The notes beneath the pieces were generated by a model. It saw nothing but the letters and a program-made list of their open reading frames with translations. It did no database searches and was not told where the DNA came from. A stretch of 64,000 bases of DNA, from assembly GCF_000801105.2 (NCBI RefSeq), contig NC_079515.1, positions 2,790,001-2,854,000 on the forward strand, given 5' to 3'. The position numbers were made by a program, and so were the translations under genes. The stretch comes from Raphanus sativus. Lineage: Eukaryota > Streptophyta > Magnoliopsida > Brassicales > Brassicaceae. Positions 46,201 through 59,366 of this stretch are shown here, piece after piece; position 1 is the first letter of the stretch; every line of letters starts with the position of its first letter.

Positions 46201-49200
46201 TTGGCCTCCTTCGAAGAGCTTCAAGGAAAACTTGCCGCGTCACTGTGAGGAGTTCTTATGCAGTTTGCCGTTGAAGCAGTACACTCACCCGGTTAGTGGG
46301 CCTTTAAATCTCGCCGTGAAGTTGCCTGATGAGTGCTTAAAGCCAGACATGGGACCAAAGACTTACGTTGCTTATGGATTTGCCCAAGAAATGGGCCGTG
46401 GAGATTCAGTAACCAAGCTCCACTGCGACATGTCTGATGCGGTTAGTACTCATCCCTTTTGTCATTTCTCGTGCACGTTTTCTTTTCTTTCTTGTGCTTG
46501 GTTTTCTGATGTCTTCCCTTGGTATACCCATAATGATCTCAAAACCTATCATAATAATGAAATCGGATTTCATTTAATAAAAAAATCGTACGAAATACTT
46601 TGACTTGCATATAAGATTAGTCTTTCCTTAGTTCATTACTGGATAAGTTCTTTTAGTATATCTCCATTTTTTGGACCCTTATAGCATTATTTCCTCCTCT
46701 TCTAAGGCTAAGAATAGAAGTAAATCCCCATAATCTTCTTGTATTCGTGCTTTGCTCCTATTGTGCTTGGTAATATCTTCAATACTTAAGTTGAATATCA
46801 AGCTTTAAAAACAAAAGTCTTGTCGCAAATTCGGCTGAAGCTAAATATCTCCATAGAGTAAAATTACCAAAACTAATATGATTTGTTGCTTTCTAAACAC
46901 TAAAAAGCCAACAAACTGTCTTGTAAAGGTTCTTTGTAGTTAGTTTAACAAGTTTTTCTGCAAATTCTGTCGGAAGATGAATATTGAGCTATGACTACAC
47001 AAGTTATGTTGCAAGTTTGGCTGAAACTAAATATCTTTGTGGATTAAGATCACCAAAATGGCATGATTTTGCTGCTTTCTAATCACCAAAAAGGCCAACA
47101 AAGTGTTTTGTAGAGTCTTTTTGCAGATAGTCTAACATTTTCTATTACAAATTTTGCTGAAGTTGAATATCGAACTATAACTATACAAAATTTTGCTGCA
47201 AGTTCGGCTGAACATGAAAATCTTCAATGATTAAAATTATCTAAATGAACATGATTATGATGTTGTCTAATCACCAAAACAGACCATCAGAGTGTTTATA
47301 GAGTCTGTTTGCAAATAGAGAAACAAGTCTTACCGCAAATTTTGCTGAAGCTGAATATCGAACTATGACATCGTTGTAAGTTTGGTTGAAGCTGAACTAG
47401 TTTAAGATTTGCTTTAATAAACATGATTTAATCACCAAAACAGACTAACAAATTGTTTTGTAGAGGCTCTTTGCATATAGACCAACAATTTCTTCTATAA
47501 ATTATGATGAAGCTGATAATCTCCATTGAGGAAGATTTACCTATTTCTAACACTAAACCAGACCACCAAAGTGTTCTGTATAGGTTCTTTGCAGATACAT
47601 TGACAATTTCAGTTACAAATTTTACTGACGCTGAATATCGAGATATGATCATACAAGTTTGACTGCAAGTTTGGTTAAACTTGGAAATCTTCATGGACTA
47701 ATCACTAAAACAGACCAACAAAGTGTTTGTGGAGGCTTTTTACGAATAGACAAAAGTTTTACTATAAATTTTGTTGAAGCTGAATATTGAATTATGATAC
47801 AAGTTTGGCAGAAAATATCTCCATGGTTTAAATTTACTTTAATGAACATGATTTTGATGCTGTCTATCACCAAATTAGACTAAAAAAGTGATTTTGCATA
47901 TAGATTAACAAGTTATTATGTAAATTCTGCTCAAGCTGAATGTATCCATTGGTTAAAATTAATTAAACAAACATGATTCTCTAATCACTAAAATAGACAA
48001 GCAAAGTGTTTTATAAAGTTTCGTTGCTGCTGAATCTGAATATCGAACTACGATTATAAGTTTACTTGCAAATTCGGCTTAATCTGAATATCTCAATACA
48101 CTAAGATTACCATAAGAACAGACTAAGATTAAGAACATTGATTTTACTGCGGCCTAATCACCAAAACAAACATGCCAACAAAATGTCTTGTATATGCACT
48201 TTTGTAGATAGATTATTAAGTTTGGCTGAAACTGAATATCGAGATTAATGCTACAAGTTTGGCTGAACCTGAATATCAAAAACAAAATTACTATTATAAC
48301 TAATATCGTTTGGCTAATAATTTTTGAATTTACAAAACACATTGAAACTAACTCAAATTGTGCAGTAAAGAACCAAGATCAATGAATTTAACTATGTAGA
48401 TTTCATGTGTATTCAATAAAATTGTTTGGCTGGATTTTATGTTTGGGCTGATAACCTTTTGAATACAACTCATTAAAATAAACTGTGGAGAATAGTAACT
48501 GATGCAAAACCTATTTCAATGAATTGTCAAGATGGGTGATGTGTAATATCCTTGCTCCTTGTCAATCAGTGTATACCCTTTATCTCGTGGTACATTATAG
48601 AAATTTAGTAGTACTGGTTATCTTGTTTCCTTTGGGACCGACCATTGTACTATTCTAGATTGGGTTCATCATAGTAAAAAAATAGATACTCCGTACAATT
48701 AGGTTCCTCTTTGTGGCCCCTGCAAAAAGTAACTGAAAAATACATTATCTAGTTTTTTGGGCTATCTTGGTTTCGATTGATGTTGTATGAGCGGAGTAAC
48801 CAAAGTTGTCTTTTATTATTATTATTATAATGTCTGTTTTCATTCTTTCATGATATGTCAAACTGAGATTATACTTATAATAGTTTCACTCTCTTTGTCT
48901 GTATCTTAATTGGTGTTGTGTTGGCCATTTCAGGTTAATGTGCTGACGCACATAAGTGAAGTGACCATTAAAGATGATAAAAAGAATTCCAAAATAGAAA
49001 AACTGAAGAGGAAGCATGCTGAACAAGATGTCAAGGAGCTGTTTTGCTCGGTTTCTAACTACAAGGAAAAGATGGAGATTCTTGAAAACACAAGTGAAGA
49101 AGAAGTCAAGAACCTTGAAGCTGATGGAGGAGCTCTTTGGGACATTTTCCGTAGAGAAGATGTTCCAAAATTAGAGAAATACCTTCTGAGTCATCACAAA

Positions 49201-50142
49201 GAGTTCCGTCATTTCTTCTGCTCCCCCGTGTCTAAGGTACACTTCTCCTCCCCAAAAGTTTCAGTGAAGATATGCAGTTAAATCGTTCTTCCTTTCTGTC
49301 TGTCTATTATTACTATTGCCAGGGGTTTTTACTTATCATATATGTTACATCCATTTTCTTCTTCTCTGTAGGTGGTTCATCCAATACATGACCAGTCTTT
49401 CTATCTGACGCGATATCATAAAATGATTCTGAAAGAAGAATACGGTATATGCTTGTATACTTTTGAGCAACATTATCTTTGACAGTTTTGGTAATGTTTC
49501 TAAGGGCTATGTATTGTGTAGGCATTGAGCCATGGACGTTTGTTCAGAAGCTTGGAGATGCTGTGTTAATACCTGTAGGCTGCCCTCATCAAGTCAGGAA
49601 CTTGAAGGTAATTTTTTTTTATATATACCTGTGATTTTTGAGCGAATGGGGCTTTTAATCTCTCAGCAAAAGGTTCATCAAGTTGATCATTTTGTTTCTC
49701 TTGCAGTCTTGTACAAAGGTGGCACTTGACTTCGTCTCACCTGAAAATATCAGTGAGTGTTTCCGCTTAACAAAGGAGTATCGTCTGCTACCCCCAAACC
49801 ATCATTCAAAAGAGGACAAGTTGCAGGTATCTACTTGTTTTGTTTAATTTCTGATTCTTAACTAGCTCACCCCTAAACTGGTTATGATTACCTGTGCGTT
49901 TGTTTTAACAGATAAAGAATATGGTAGTGTTTGCAATCGATAAGGCTCTCAAAGACTTGGATCCAAATTATAAGTGAGTTTGCGATAATTCCTCTCATTA
50001 CCCTCTGTATTCATAAGTATACTCTGTTACTTTCTTTTTTTTTTGTATAAGCTGAGTCTTTTGTTTGTGTTGGCTCAGGTCTCCTGTAGCTAAAGAGGAG
50101 AAAAATGTGAGGAAGACGACTGGAAGGAAGCGTAAAAACTGA
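43247..50142 (+). CDS. IBM1: IBM1: JmjC histone H3K9 demethylase, 1011 aa
   Basis: IBM1 removes H3K9 methylation from gene bodies and so protects genes from CHG DNA methylation. Thirteen in-phase exons: 43247-44107, 44191-44315, 44569-44668, 44755-44890, 45094-45157, 45258-45969, 46112-46441, 48934-49236, 49372-49444, 49522-49607, 49707-49826, 49912-49973, 50079-50142. The N-terminus has an array of eight AT-hook-like units (residues about 60-205). A RING-like cysteine block follows ([31 protein letters not shown]), then the JmjC domain: iron ligands HCD in KLHCDMSDA and His in VGCPHQVRN. Intron 7 (2.5 kb) splits JmjC between exons 7 and 8; this is the known site of regulated IBM1 processing in Arabidopsis. 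Confidence 0.95.
43380..43850 (+). repeat. Coding tandem repeat encoding AT-hook units in IBM1 exon 1
   Basis: Eight degenerate units of about 45-75 bp, each ending in variants of [11 protein letters not shown]. Five keep a GRPRK/GRPPK core able to grip the minor groove; others are altered (KPVRPRK, KLGIPPK, KPVRRRK). The spacers vary in Glu/Asp content. Confidence 0.85.
46442..48933 (+). other. IBM1 intron 7, 2.5 kb
   Basis: The intron begins GTTAGT and ends ATTTCAG. Its outer parts (46442-46555 and about 48600-48930) match the short intron of the broken IBM1 copy. The middle is an extra block of tandem repeats. In Arabidopsis the large IBM1 intron carries heterochromatic methylation, and full-length transcript needs readthrough factors such as IBM2/ASI1 and EDM2. 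The position here is the same; the regulation is inferred. Confidence 0.85.
46800..48350 (+). repeat. Degenerate tandem repeat array in IBM1 intron 7
   Basis: About nine copies of a 120-190 bp unit. Each carries a block like caccaaaacagaccaacaaa followed by gtgttttgtagag, and another like gctgaagctgaatatc. The caccaaaa block recurs near 46908, 47084, 47271, 47433, 47551, 47704, 47868, 47987 and 48160. The units are strongly diverged, so the array is old. Confidence 0.8.
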
Positions 50143-50703
50143 CAGATTACGAATGGAGCTATTGTTTTGGATTATCTGTCTGTTGTTGTTGTTTTAGTAT
50201 TAGCAAAGGAGCGTGTGAGAAGAAATTTTCTTTTGTACCTTCTCCTCCTTAATCACCTAACTCTATACTCTGTTGTCGAAGTTTCTGAAGCTGTAGTAAC
50301 TAAACTCATGATATTGTGGAAATATAATTTAATTCTTGATTAGATTGATATGAACATAGTAGTAACTAAAATATATCGATGGTCTCTAAACTCTAAACCT
50401 ATGTGGTGTCACAATTTCTGCGGAAATAAGATTTGCCAAACTGATGCATCATCAACAACAGCCATTGGTCATATCATATCATACAAATGTTATGGGCCTT
50501 CAGATTAAAATACTTATAGCCCATTAACGAAATTTAAAAAGCCTTAATATAATATGGCCCATTAACGTCACTTGCAAATATTTTTGTCCCCTTTCTCGCA
50601 TCCCATAAACGCCGTCGAAACTATAGCGTTCGTGCTCGTCTTCGATAATTTATTTTGTTTCCTCTTCTTCTCTTCCTGTGTTTTCGTTTCATTTTCACAT
50701 CAA
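50143..50703. other. IBM1 3' flank and ADT2 promoter
   Basis: The first 150 bp look like IBM1 3' UTR. The remainder, including a CT-rich stretch just before 50704, should be the ADT2 promoter and 5' UTR. No other gene is seen. An Arabidopsis exostosin-like gene I recall between these two (At3g07620) is absent here. Confidence 0.5.
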
Positions 50704-52886
50704 ATGGCCGCCGTCCACGCGGTTCGATCGCCGACGACTCATCTCCACGGTGGAATCTCCGTAAACCTGTCACCATCCAACCGCAATCCAAGCGCCGTCA
50801 TCCGATTCGGTCGCGGATCTTCGAAGCAAAACCGTTTGGCATCCGTATTATCGGCGTCGTCACTCCGGGAAGGAGATGGACATGGGAGAGACAGCTCTTT
50901 GAGAGCTGTGGAAGTGAAGAAGATTCTGGAAGACTCGCCCCTGCTTCCTAGTACGAATCCTATTATCAAATTCATCTCATTCGTTAGCTAACGGTTTCAT
51001 ATACTGCGCTTATGTCTCGAATGTGTTCGTTTGGTAGCTAGTGAACCAGTCAGAGATAGCTTATATCTTATAGTATTGTCTAGTATTGCTTGAATTTAGC
51101 ATCTATTTATTGATAATTGGGATGTTGATGTTTATTTGTTGTTTTTTTATTGTATATGTTAATAAATATTAGAGCCGTTATCATCAAACCAGCTCGCGGA
51201 GACTGTCTCCAACGGCTCTCGTGTTCGTGTAGCCTATCAGGTAATAATACACAAAGAGAATATTTATTGGATAAAGAGTATCTGATTAAATGAAATGATG
51301 AATGTGTTTATACATAGGGAGTAAGAGGTGCGTACAGTGAATCAGCAGCTGAGAAGGCTTATCCAAACTGTGAAGCTGTTCCCTGCGAAGAGTTTGACAC
51401 TGCTTTTGAGGTCAGAATCTTGTTCCTGTTTTTAGAGCCTGTTTTTTTTTTTTATTACCTTAAGTCTTAAGCATGTTCCGACCTTTGTTCTTATTTAGGC
51501 GGTTGAGCGGTGGCTTGTTGACAGAGCAGTTTTACCAATTGAGAACTCTTTAGGTGGAAGCATCCATAGAAACTACGATCTTCTGCTGCGGCACAATCTG
51601 CACATTGTTGGGGAAGTCAAGTTAGCTGTTCGCCACTGTTTGTTGGCTAACCACGGTGTAAAGCTTGAAGATCTGAGAAGGGTGCTTAGCCATCCACAGG
51701 TACACTACACTTCTTCAGTTCTTGGTCTTCTCTTAGTATGAGCGAATCGCCTTAAGACTTTGCGTTTTGGATCAGGCTCTTGCTCAGTGTGAGAACACGT
51801 TAACTAGATTGGGATTGGTCAGAGAAGCAGTAGATGACACTGCTGGTGCTGCAAAGGTTAACTCTTTTTCTTAGTATGATTATGTATTCGTAGCTTACAA
51901 CAGGAGGTTATTAAAGTTTATGAATTGAATTGGTAGCAAATTGCATTCGAAGATTTAAGTGATGCAGCTGCAGTTGCGAGCGCCAAAGCTGCTGAGATAT
52001 ATGGGTTGAACATAGTTGCTGAAGATATCCAGGTTTTATAGAACTTTCAATTTTCTTTTACTGTTTCTTTTTTTTTCGTCCATAATTTTGCACTTGTGGA
52101 TGATTTGATTGTGAAGTTCAATCGGTTTAGGATGACACTGATAATGTGACAAGGTTTCTTATGCTCGCAAGGGAACCCATTATCCCTGGAACCAACCGAC
52201 TTTTCAAGGTGAGAAACCCCTATGTATCTTTTGAAATGCAAGCGCCGCTCCAGTTTATTTTTCTCTGATGCACGAGTTACTTTGATCTTCTCATAGACAA
52301 GTATAGTTTTCTCGTTAGAGGAAGGGCCTGGAGTACTTTTCAAAGCACTTGCTGTGTTTGCCCTTAGGCAAATTAACCTCACAAAGGTTAGTTAGTTAGT
52401 TAGTGTATTCAAATTTTCTTTTTTTTTTAATTTTTGCAGCCTTTGTTTATAATCAGTACTTTTTTCTCATTGGTAACGTTCAATTTGCTTGTGGTTTCGG
52501 TCAGATCGAAAGTCGCCCTTTAAGGCAAAACCCTCTTCGAGCATCTGGAGGGCTTAAGTAATTTTTCTTACAAACACCACTCCTTGACTCTTGTACCATT
52601 CACTAAGTAATCTGAATGTTTTGCTCCTCTTTTGCTTGGCAGATACTTTGATTATCTTTTCTATGTGGACTTCGAAGCATCTATGGCTGATGAAGTTGCT
52701 CAAAATGCACTTCGGCATCTCGAGGTAGAAGCCTTTGTTTTTCTTACTTGGTCTGGAAAAAAAACTCGGTGAAGTAGATAGAATGTGACCAAGGCCCGTG
52801 TTTCTGGTTTTGTTTTCTTGTTACAGGAATTTGCTACCTTTTTGCGGGTACTGGGAAGCTACCCAGTGGACACGACAATGCTCTAA
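50704..52886 (+). CDS. ADT2: Arogenate dehydratase 2 (ADT2), plastid, 382 aa
   Basis: The enzyme converts arogenate (and in some isoforms prephenate) to phenylalanine (phenylpyruvate), the last step of plastid phenylalanine synthesis. Eleven in-phase exons: 50704-50950, 51173-51240, 51318-51410, 51499-51699, 51776-51856, 51937-52032, 52131-52208, 52297-52386, 52505-52557, 52643-52724, 52827-52886. A Ser/Arg-rich transit peptide precedes the catalytic domain ([47 protein letters not shown] with the TRF motif). The C-terminal ACT domain carries the ESRP motif (IESRPLR) that binds Phe for feedback inhibition. Length matches Arabidopsis ADT2 (381 aa as I recall). Confidence 0.94.
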
Positions 52887-54807
52887 CCATCTCCAATATG
52901 TTCGTGGTAAGTAGTTCATTGGCTTGCATTACTAATTGCAGAGACCTGAATTAGTTATAAAACCATCTAATTACAAATTTCGAAGGAGGAGGATTTGATT
53001 GATATACACACTTTAGTTACAGTAATGATATGAATAGAGTTTAAATCTTTTGTTAACATGGTTACGCAGGCAGATGCAGAGGGTGTAGGAGCCTAGCGCA
53101 TAAGGTGAGCTCCGAGGGGTCACCGGTGCACATTACAAGAGATTCCTCTTTTGTCTCCTTATTTTCTATAAAGTTTATCTTCAAAAATTTCTGATTCTCT
53201 TTTGCATCAACTCGTGTCTTGTTGAAAAGATAAAAGCTTTTGTTTTAGTAGAAGTAAAGAATAGTGAGGTATCAGAAAACAGAAGGAAAAAAACTCATGT
53301 TCTTGTACTAGTTACATCGTTCTTTGAAAATCTTGCGAGAGTTATTGCATTCAAGTATTAATTTCAATCAGTTATGTTTTCTAAATGTTAATAAATCAAA
53401 TTATAGAGACTATGTTTGATTAGTATAATTATGTAAACCAATTTTAGTTTGAAGTACTGAAACATGTTTAGCGGATTTGTTTCGGGCTGGTTTGAAAACA
53501 TTGAAAAATAGAGACTAGTAAAGAAAAGAAAAAGGTGAAGCGCCATAAGAATGGATATTACATCTCTAATCAGTCAAAGTAGATATTAGGATATTTTTGT
53601 GAACAAATCGGGTCGGCTCTTAATGTTTATCATCACATCTCAGTCCAAACGAAAGTTTAAGTATTAAAATCGATCGATAAAAGGTGAAGCACCACAAAAG
53701 TGGGCTGATCCTATTTTGTTATCCAGGTTTTAGATTTGAACTGAAACGAACTTGTATAATTGTTTGGCTCGCATCCATTTTTTAAGTTTCATAATTTTAA
53801 ACCATCTATTGTTTTAACTTAATATTGAACCATTGGGATAAAATGTAAACTAGTTTTTTGAAATTGAATCTAATTATATTACAATAACACTGTTCCTTTG
53901 ACAGTAACAAAAACTTAGTTTTAGTGTATCACTTATCACCGGTGCCAATCAGACTCGGTTTTTCTTTACAGTTAATCTTCTCGGGTCAGGTATTTTTGTT
54001 TGCATGGCTCAAATAGTCTTTGCCCGAACATGGACAACAAAATATTTATCGTAGCTCGTTGTTAAGCTCGTTTGCTCAAGTGAATCAAAACCCATGTTGC
54101 CTTGCTTTTCTTTTTGCTTTGTTATCTTGCAGTTCTTGTGTGACCGTATCTTAAAACCTGAACATTTGGAAAAGCATTGTTGGCGATTCTGGTTTGAAAA
54201 GGTTAAGATAGGGTCGGTCAACTCATGAGCTGATGATCTCCTTATGTCACAACAGCTAATAATTTCGTCCTAAGAATGTGATATTTGACTAATATTAATG
54301 ATCCAGAGTTATGATTGGTGGGAGAGGCATATAATAAGAAATTAAAATAGAGAAAAAGGCACTAATGATTAGTTAACTAATAAGATAGTTAATGTTATCT
54401 TAAGGAAAACAAGTGAAGTGTCGTCACCTCTAAGTATGGCGGTGGTTTTATATTGGATAAAGAAAAAAGAATACGATGTTTTTGTACCAAATGTTCGGAT
54501 CGTCTTATAATCTTATCCAACTCATATTTATTTCAAGCATCATATTCAATTTTCTTCTGTTTACAATCTCTCAGTGCGTCTTATCTTCATCTCTTTTTTT
54601 TTCCTTTTCTTCTCCTTTTGGCTGTCACTATCGTTGATTAGTCTTTTAACCTGTGCGCGTGTGTTTCAAGCATATTTGTTAACAATTTATCCAATAAGAG
54701 GTTGTTACTGTGTTTTTTCCTAGAAATAAGTTTCAGTTTCATCACTCGTTTTGATTAACAGTAACCTTAAAGCTTACCCAAGTTTTCCTCTAAACTTTCT
54801 TTTAATA
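52887..54807. other. ADT2 3' flank and spacer
   Basis: A possible spliced 3' UTR piece lies near 53070-53100. The rest is AT-rich, with short ORFs lacking any recognisable domain. Confidence 0.5.
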
Positions 54808-55054
54808 CTCCTTCCGTTTTGTTATAAGCGTCATTTAAAGTTTTTACACACAAATTAAAAAATGATTAAATTTTCTGTTTTAAGATTTTATCCATATTTA
54901 ATATATTGTTTTGTTTGATTTTATCTATTAATGAACTGAAATAAAGATAAAAATCAGAAAACATTTAATATTTATCTTAAAAATGTAAAACATCACTTAC
55001 AACGAAACAAAATTTTGAAAGTTAAAACAGCACTTGATAATATGAAACACAAAG
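54808..55054. mobile_element. MITE, Tc1/mariner (Stowaway-like), about 247 bp
   Basis: Terminal inverted repeats are imperfect: CTCCTTCCGTTTTGTTATAA at the left and, read inward from the right, CTTTGTGTTTCATATTATCA. They are flanked by TA on both sides. AT-rich, no coding capacity. Confidence 0.75.
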
Positions 55055-56011
55055 TATTTTTCTGTAACAGAAAAAAGTATTTTTTCTCATCTTAAATTTA
55101 GAACAAAGCAAAAATGAGACATAAACGAACCGTAACTGAAGACATATGAGCATTTAAGACATTAGGTTAGGCAATTGTCCACGCTATAAAGAATATACAG
55201 TACATACAAGCTCTAAGGTGTGATTAACATAACAAACTATTATATAACATTCATTAAATGAAATGCATCCCTAACTAAAAAAAAACATACAAATCAATTT
55301 TATAAATGTTCACTTTTTCTTTCTTTAAATCCTTTGAACTTTGTTTGCGCAAGTCAGATAGGATCATCATCTTCATCAACCATGTATTTCACTTCTAATC
55401 GGAACTCATATCTTACTCTCAAAAAAGGGCGACTAACACATACAATTCTCGATTACTCATACAAGAAGTGAGTTTGGTAAAAGAATTCTTAAATTCGTGA
55501 ATAAAAATCGATGAGTATAATATATTTTCTAATCTTAATCATCATCGTCACATAGACAAACGTATCTAACTTGGGAGATATTTCTGTTGGTTTACCTTTC
55601 TTTCCCGTCAAAAATATCTTTCCAACTTTTTTTCCTCCTAACCAAAAAGATATTTCTTTGTACTACTATGCCCACCAAAAGAAAAATAAAATGATTTGGT
55701 GTATTGTAAAGGCCAAAGCAAATAAGAGATTTTGCATTATTTATTGTGAGCCTAAAGGCCAAAAAAAAAAGTACTAACAGTGTATCTGATCGGAGATGAG
55801 TATTCTGATTCGTCGAAAAGCATCGAAAAAGCGAACTTTGCTTGAGAATCCGAACCGATAATGGTACAAAAGAGCCACTTGTTACCCTCCACCACATGCG
55901 ATTACATTATTTCCTGTACGAGAAAAAACACAAGCACTTCTTATCTCTTCCTTTCTTTTCTTTTTATTACAATAGTATCTATGGGGTCCACAAAAAGTTT
56001 ATTGCTTTCAC
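55055..56011. other. Distal COL9 upstream region
   Basis: AT-rich, no supported gene. Confidence 0.5.
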
Positions 56012-56018
56012 TATAAAT
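56012..56018 (+). promoter_or_regulatory. TATA box of COL9
   Basis: TATAAAT in good context, followed by a long leader with a (GA)n tract (about 56197-56256) and a probable 5'-UTR intron (from about 56348 to the acceptor ttttacag at 56884). This leaves about 23 nt before the ATG at 56908. Confidence 0.5.
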
Positions 56019-56907
56019 ACGACAGGGACCCACCATACCCTACACAGAAACTTTTCAGCACTTTTTTAATAAAATAAAATAAATAATCATGAAAAAGGTA
56101 GGCACTTTTGATTATGTCACAAGCCTACATGTCCCTTTGTGGACACAATACCCACCCATTGTCTATCCGTTCATTTAGTTTTTTTTTTCTCCTAAGAGAA
56201 AGAGAGAAAGAAGCAGAGAAGAGAGAGAGAAGCAGAGAAGCAGAGAGAGAAGCAGGAGAACAATCGGCTCTGTTTCTAAGGATTTGTGTGTGTGTTGTCT
56301 CAGTTTTTCCCTTGATTCAACTTCATTAGAAGATCATCTTTTTATTACCGTGAGTTGTTTTCCTCTCTTCTGTCTTTTTTAGTTTTTTTCTCAATCTAAA
56401 ACCTTTGTTTTGTAGTGTTCTTTTTTTTTCTTCTTTCATTTCCTCGGATTATCCGTCTGTAATAATAATTAGTCATAGCGTTTATCCTAAGATATGAATT
56501 TGTATGTTTATGTGTTGTGTTGAAATTGGATCTTTGATCTCATCGTGTTTTTTTTTTCTTTTGATTATTGGTTTATTAAGCTTGTTTTGATGAGGATGAT
56601 GATGATGATGATTGTGATTAGCTAAAACAGCTTTGAATTTTTGCTAAAGAACTATTGAGTTTTGGATTCATCTTTTAACTACAACTCAAACAACAAAACT
56701 GTAGATTTACTGATCTGTAATTTTATTTTTATTAATTCGTTTTGGTTGGTTTTGGTCTCTGACTGTTCATATGAAAGCTCTGACCAAAACTTTTTAAGAG
56801 ATTCCATCTATGTGTTGCTTTTTTAGACCAAGTCTCTTTGTCTTTTTTTAATTTCTGGTGTGACTTTTTTGTTTTGTTTTACAGCAGGAGTCAAAGAGTG
56901 AAAGAAG

Positions 56908-58276
56908 ATGGGTTACATGTGTGACTTTTGTGGTGAACAAAGATCAATGGTGTACTGTCGCTCCGACGCAGCCTGTCTCTGTCTCTCCTGCGACCGGAGT
57001 GTTCATTCCGCTAACGCATTGTCCAAGCGACATTCTAGAACACTCGTCTGCGAGAGATGCAATGCTCAGCCTGCTACAGTCAGGTGTGTTGAAGAAAGAG
57101 TTTCCCTCTGTCAAAACTGTGACTGGTCTGGCCACAACAACAACAACAATTCTTCTTCCTCGTCAAATAATCACAAGAGGCAAACCATAAGCTGCTATTC
57201 TGGTTGCCCTTCGAGCTCTGAGCTCGCCTCTATCTGGTCTTTCTGTTTGGAGTTAGCTGGACAATCCGGATGTGAACAAGAAATGGGGTTGATGAATATT
57301 GATGATGATGGTCAGACCAACCAAAACTGTAATGAGGATAAGAAAGATGTCGTTGCTGGTGGTTCCTCTTCAAGGCCTGAAACAACTTCATCATTTCCTA
57401 AGGTTATTTATTTTTAATAGATTATTGATTTATCTAATTTAGTAACTAAATTCAAATTTCTTGTTTTGTTTGTTATGGTTTTTTGAAGGAGGTGAGAGTA
57501 TGTGAAGATGACTTTTATGGGAACTTGGGTATGGATGAAGTTGACTTGGCTCTTGAGAACTATGAAGAGCTCTTTGGGACAGCCTTTAACACCTCTGGAG
57601 AGCTCTTTGGACAAAGTGGAATCGATTGTCTTTTCCAGAAGCATCATCAAGCAGCAGCAGCAGCAGCTCCTGAGGTATTATCTTTTTACCTTCACAAGCA
57701 AGCAACAATGCATGTTCCTTTTGAGTCTTAATGATTCTTCTCTTCTTAATTCAAGGGAGGGAATCTGGTGCAGCCAGCTGAGAGCAATGATGATTCTTTC
57801 ATGAGTTCGAAGACCGAGCCGATCATTTGCTTCACATCGAAGCCAGCACATTCCAACAACATATCTTTCTCTGGAGTCACAGGAGATAGCAGTGCTGGAG
57901 ATTTTCAAGAATGTGGTGCATCATCCTCCATGCAGCTCTCAGGGGAGCCACCATGGTATCCTCAAACATCACAGGATAACAATGCTTGCTCACAGTCAGT
58001 AACACGTAATAACGCGGTTATGCGTTACAAGGAGAAAAAGAAGGCTCGCAAGTAAGTGTGCCATTTGCAAAAACCACAATACATTTGCATCATTGAAAGT
58101 AAGAGAACTAAACCAGACACACTGTTGGCTGTTTGTTTGCTTACAGGTTTGATAAGACAGTGAGGTATGCTTCTCGGAAAGCAAGAGCTGATGTGAGACG
58201 GCGTGTAAAAGGGAGGTTTGTCAAAGCTGGTGAAGCTTATGACTACGACCCTCTCACCCCAACCAGAAGCTACTGA
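56908..58276 (+). CDS. COL9: CONSTANS-LIKE 9, B-box zinc-finger and CCT protein, 368 aa
   Basis: COL9 is a nuclear regulator that delays flowering by lowering CO and FT expression in Arabidopsis. Four in-phase exons: 56908-57402, 57489-57674, 57756-58051 and 58147-58276. B-box 1 ([19 protein letters not shown]) and B-box 2 ([14 protein letters not shown]) occupy residues about 4-85. Asn/Ser-rich and acidic stretches follow, including an alanine run in exon 2. The C-terminal CCT domain ([30 protein letters not shown]) is split by the last intron. Length is near that of Arabidopsis COL9. Confidence 0.95.
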
Positions 58277-59366
58277 AGGATTCTCTTTACAAAGGTAAAA
58301 CAAAGTAGATGCACATGGCGGGGAAAAAAAACAAACAAGAAAGGGTTTTTGACTTATGGAGGAGAGAGTTCTCAAAGTCATAAACTGTGAAAAAAACAAG
58401 ACTACTACACTCTCTGGGGTTTGAGAAGACATTAAACTGATGAGTATTGTAAGCAAATCATTCATTCTTGGGATTCAATCTGTTTTTTTTTTTGGCCTTA
58501 GGAAGCTTCATTCTTGTTCTCTGACAAAAAAAGAAAACATTTATCCAAGTTGGGTTTCTGTTGCTTCAGGGGCGTTACACAGATCAGAGTTCCATGAATT
58601 TGTGTTGGTAGTTGAAAAATGCAGGGAGACTATAGTGTAAAAAGTTAAAACAAAATGATTGTATATGACTTGTGTATGTATGTATGTATGCTCATAAGTG
58701 CTTTGCACTGTGCATTCTTGTAAATTAAAGACAGTATCCAGAATCTTTATCAGACAGAGTCATGTGGTTACCACTTAAAAGTCTCCTTTAACTGACTGGT
58801 CCGAGCTTTAACGTGATTTCTGGTTTGTCGCAAACTTCAAAAAGTTTGCTTAGCGTCCAAGTTCGTATCAAAAGAACTTTGATTAAAAGTGATGAAAGGC
58901 AAAACAATAAAAGCTTTCCAAGAAAACACTTCAATATATTTGGATATTCTATATATTTTCTTGTATTTTGAATATATCAAATAAAAAAATTCAGGTTAAC
59001 TCCATATTGAACATGTTCACACAAAAGGCTGACAAAAGAAGGAAGAGTCTTCAGATACAGACTCAGGTAGCAAAAGTTCTGTTGGCTTAAGCTCACAAGA
59101 GCTAAAAATAACTAAGAAAATCCCAAAAAATGAAAAGATATAGAAACACCAACAAAAAAAAAACACTAGATTCAATAAGCAATACCTTTCCCCTATCCTT
59201 TTATGATCATCCTGTGTCAATCCCTTCATGCTCAACTTCATAGTTTCCTTTCTTCGGTAATTTGTTAGATGACATACACACACACACGCCAGTCAACGAA
59301 AAACCCGCACCATATCTTCCTGATACTCTGGTTCAATCCCTCCAAAATCTTCTTTTCCTTCCTGTT
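58277..59366. other. Convergent 3' region between COL9 and the GIP1-like gene
   Basis: Contains both 3' UTRs. No additional gene is seen. The ORF at 58025-58465 (minus) is an antisense shadow of the last COL9 exons and UTR. Confidence 0.6.

Noticed and set aside
46800..48350. IBM1 intron block as a separate gene or transposon
   Set aside because: No ORF beyond chance, no terminal repeats or target duplication found; only diverged tandem units.
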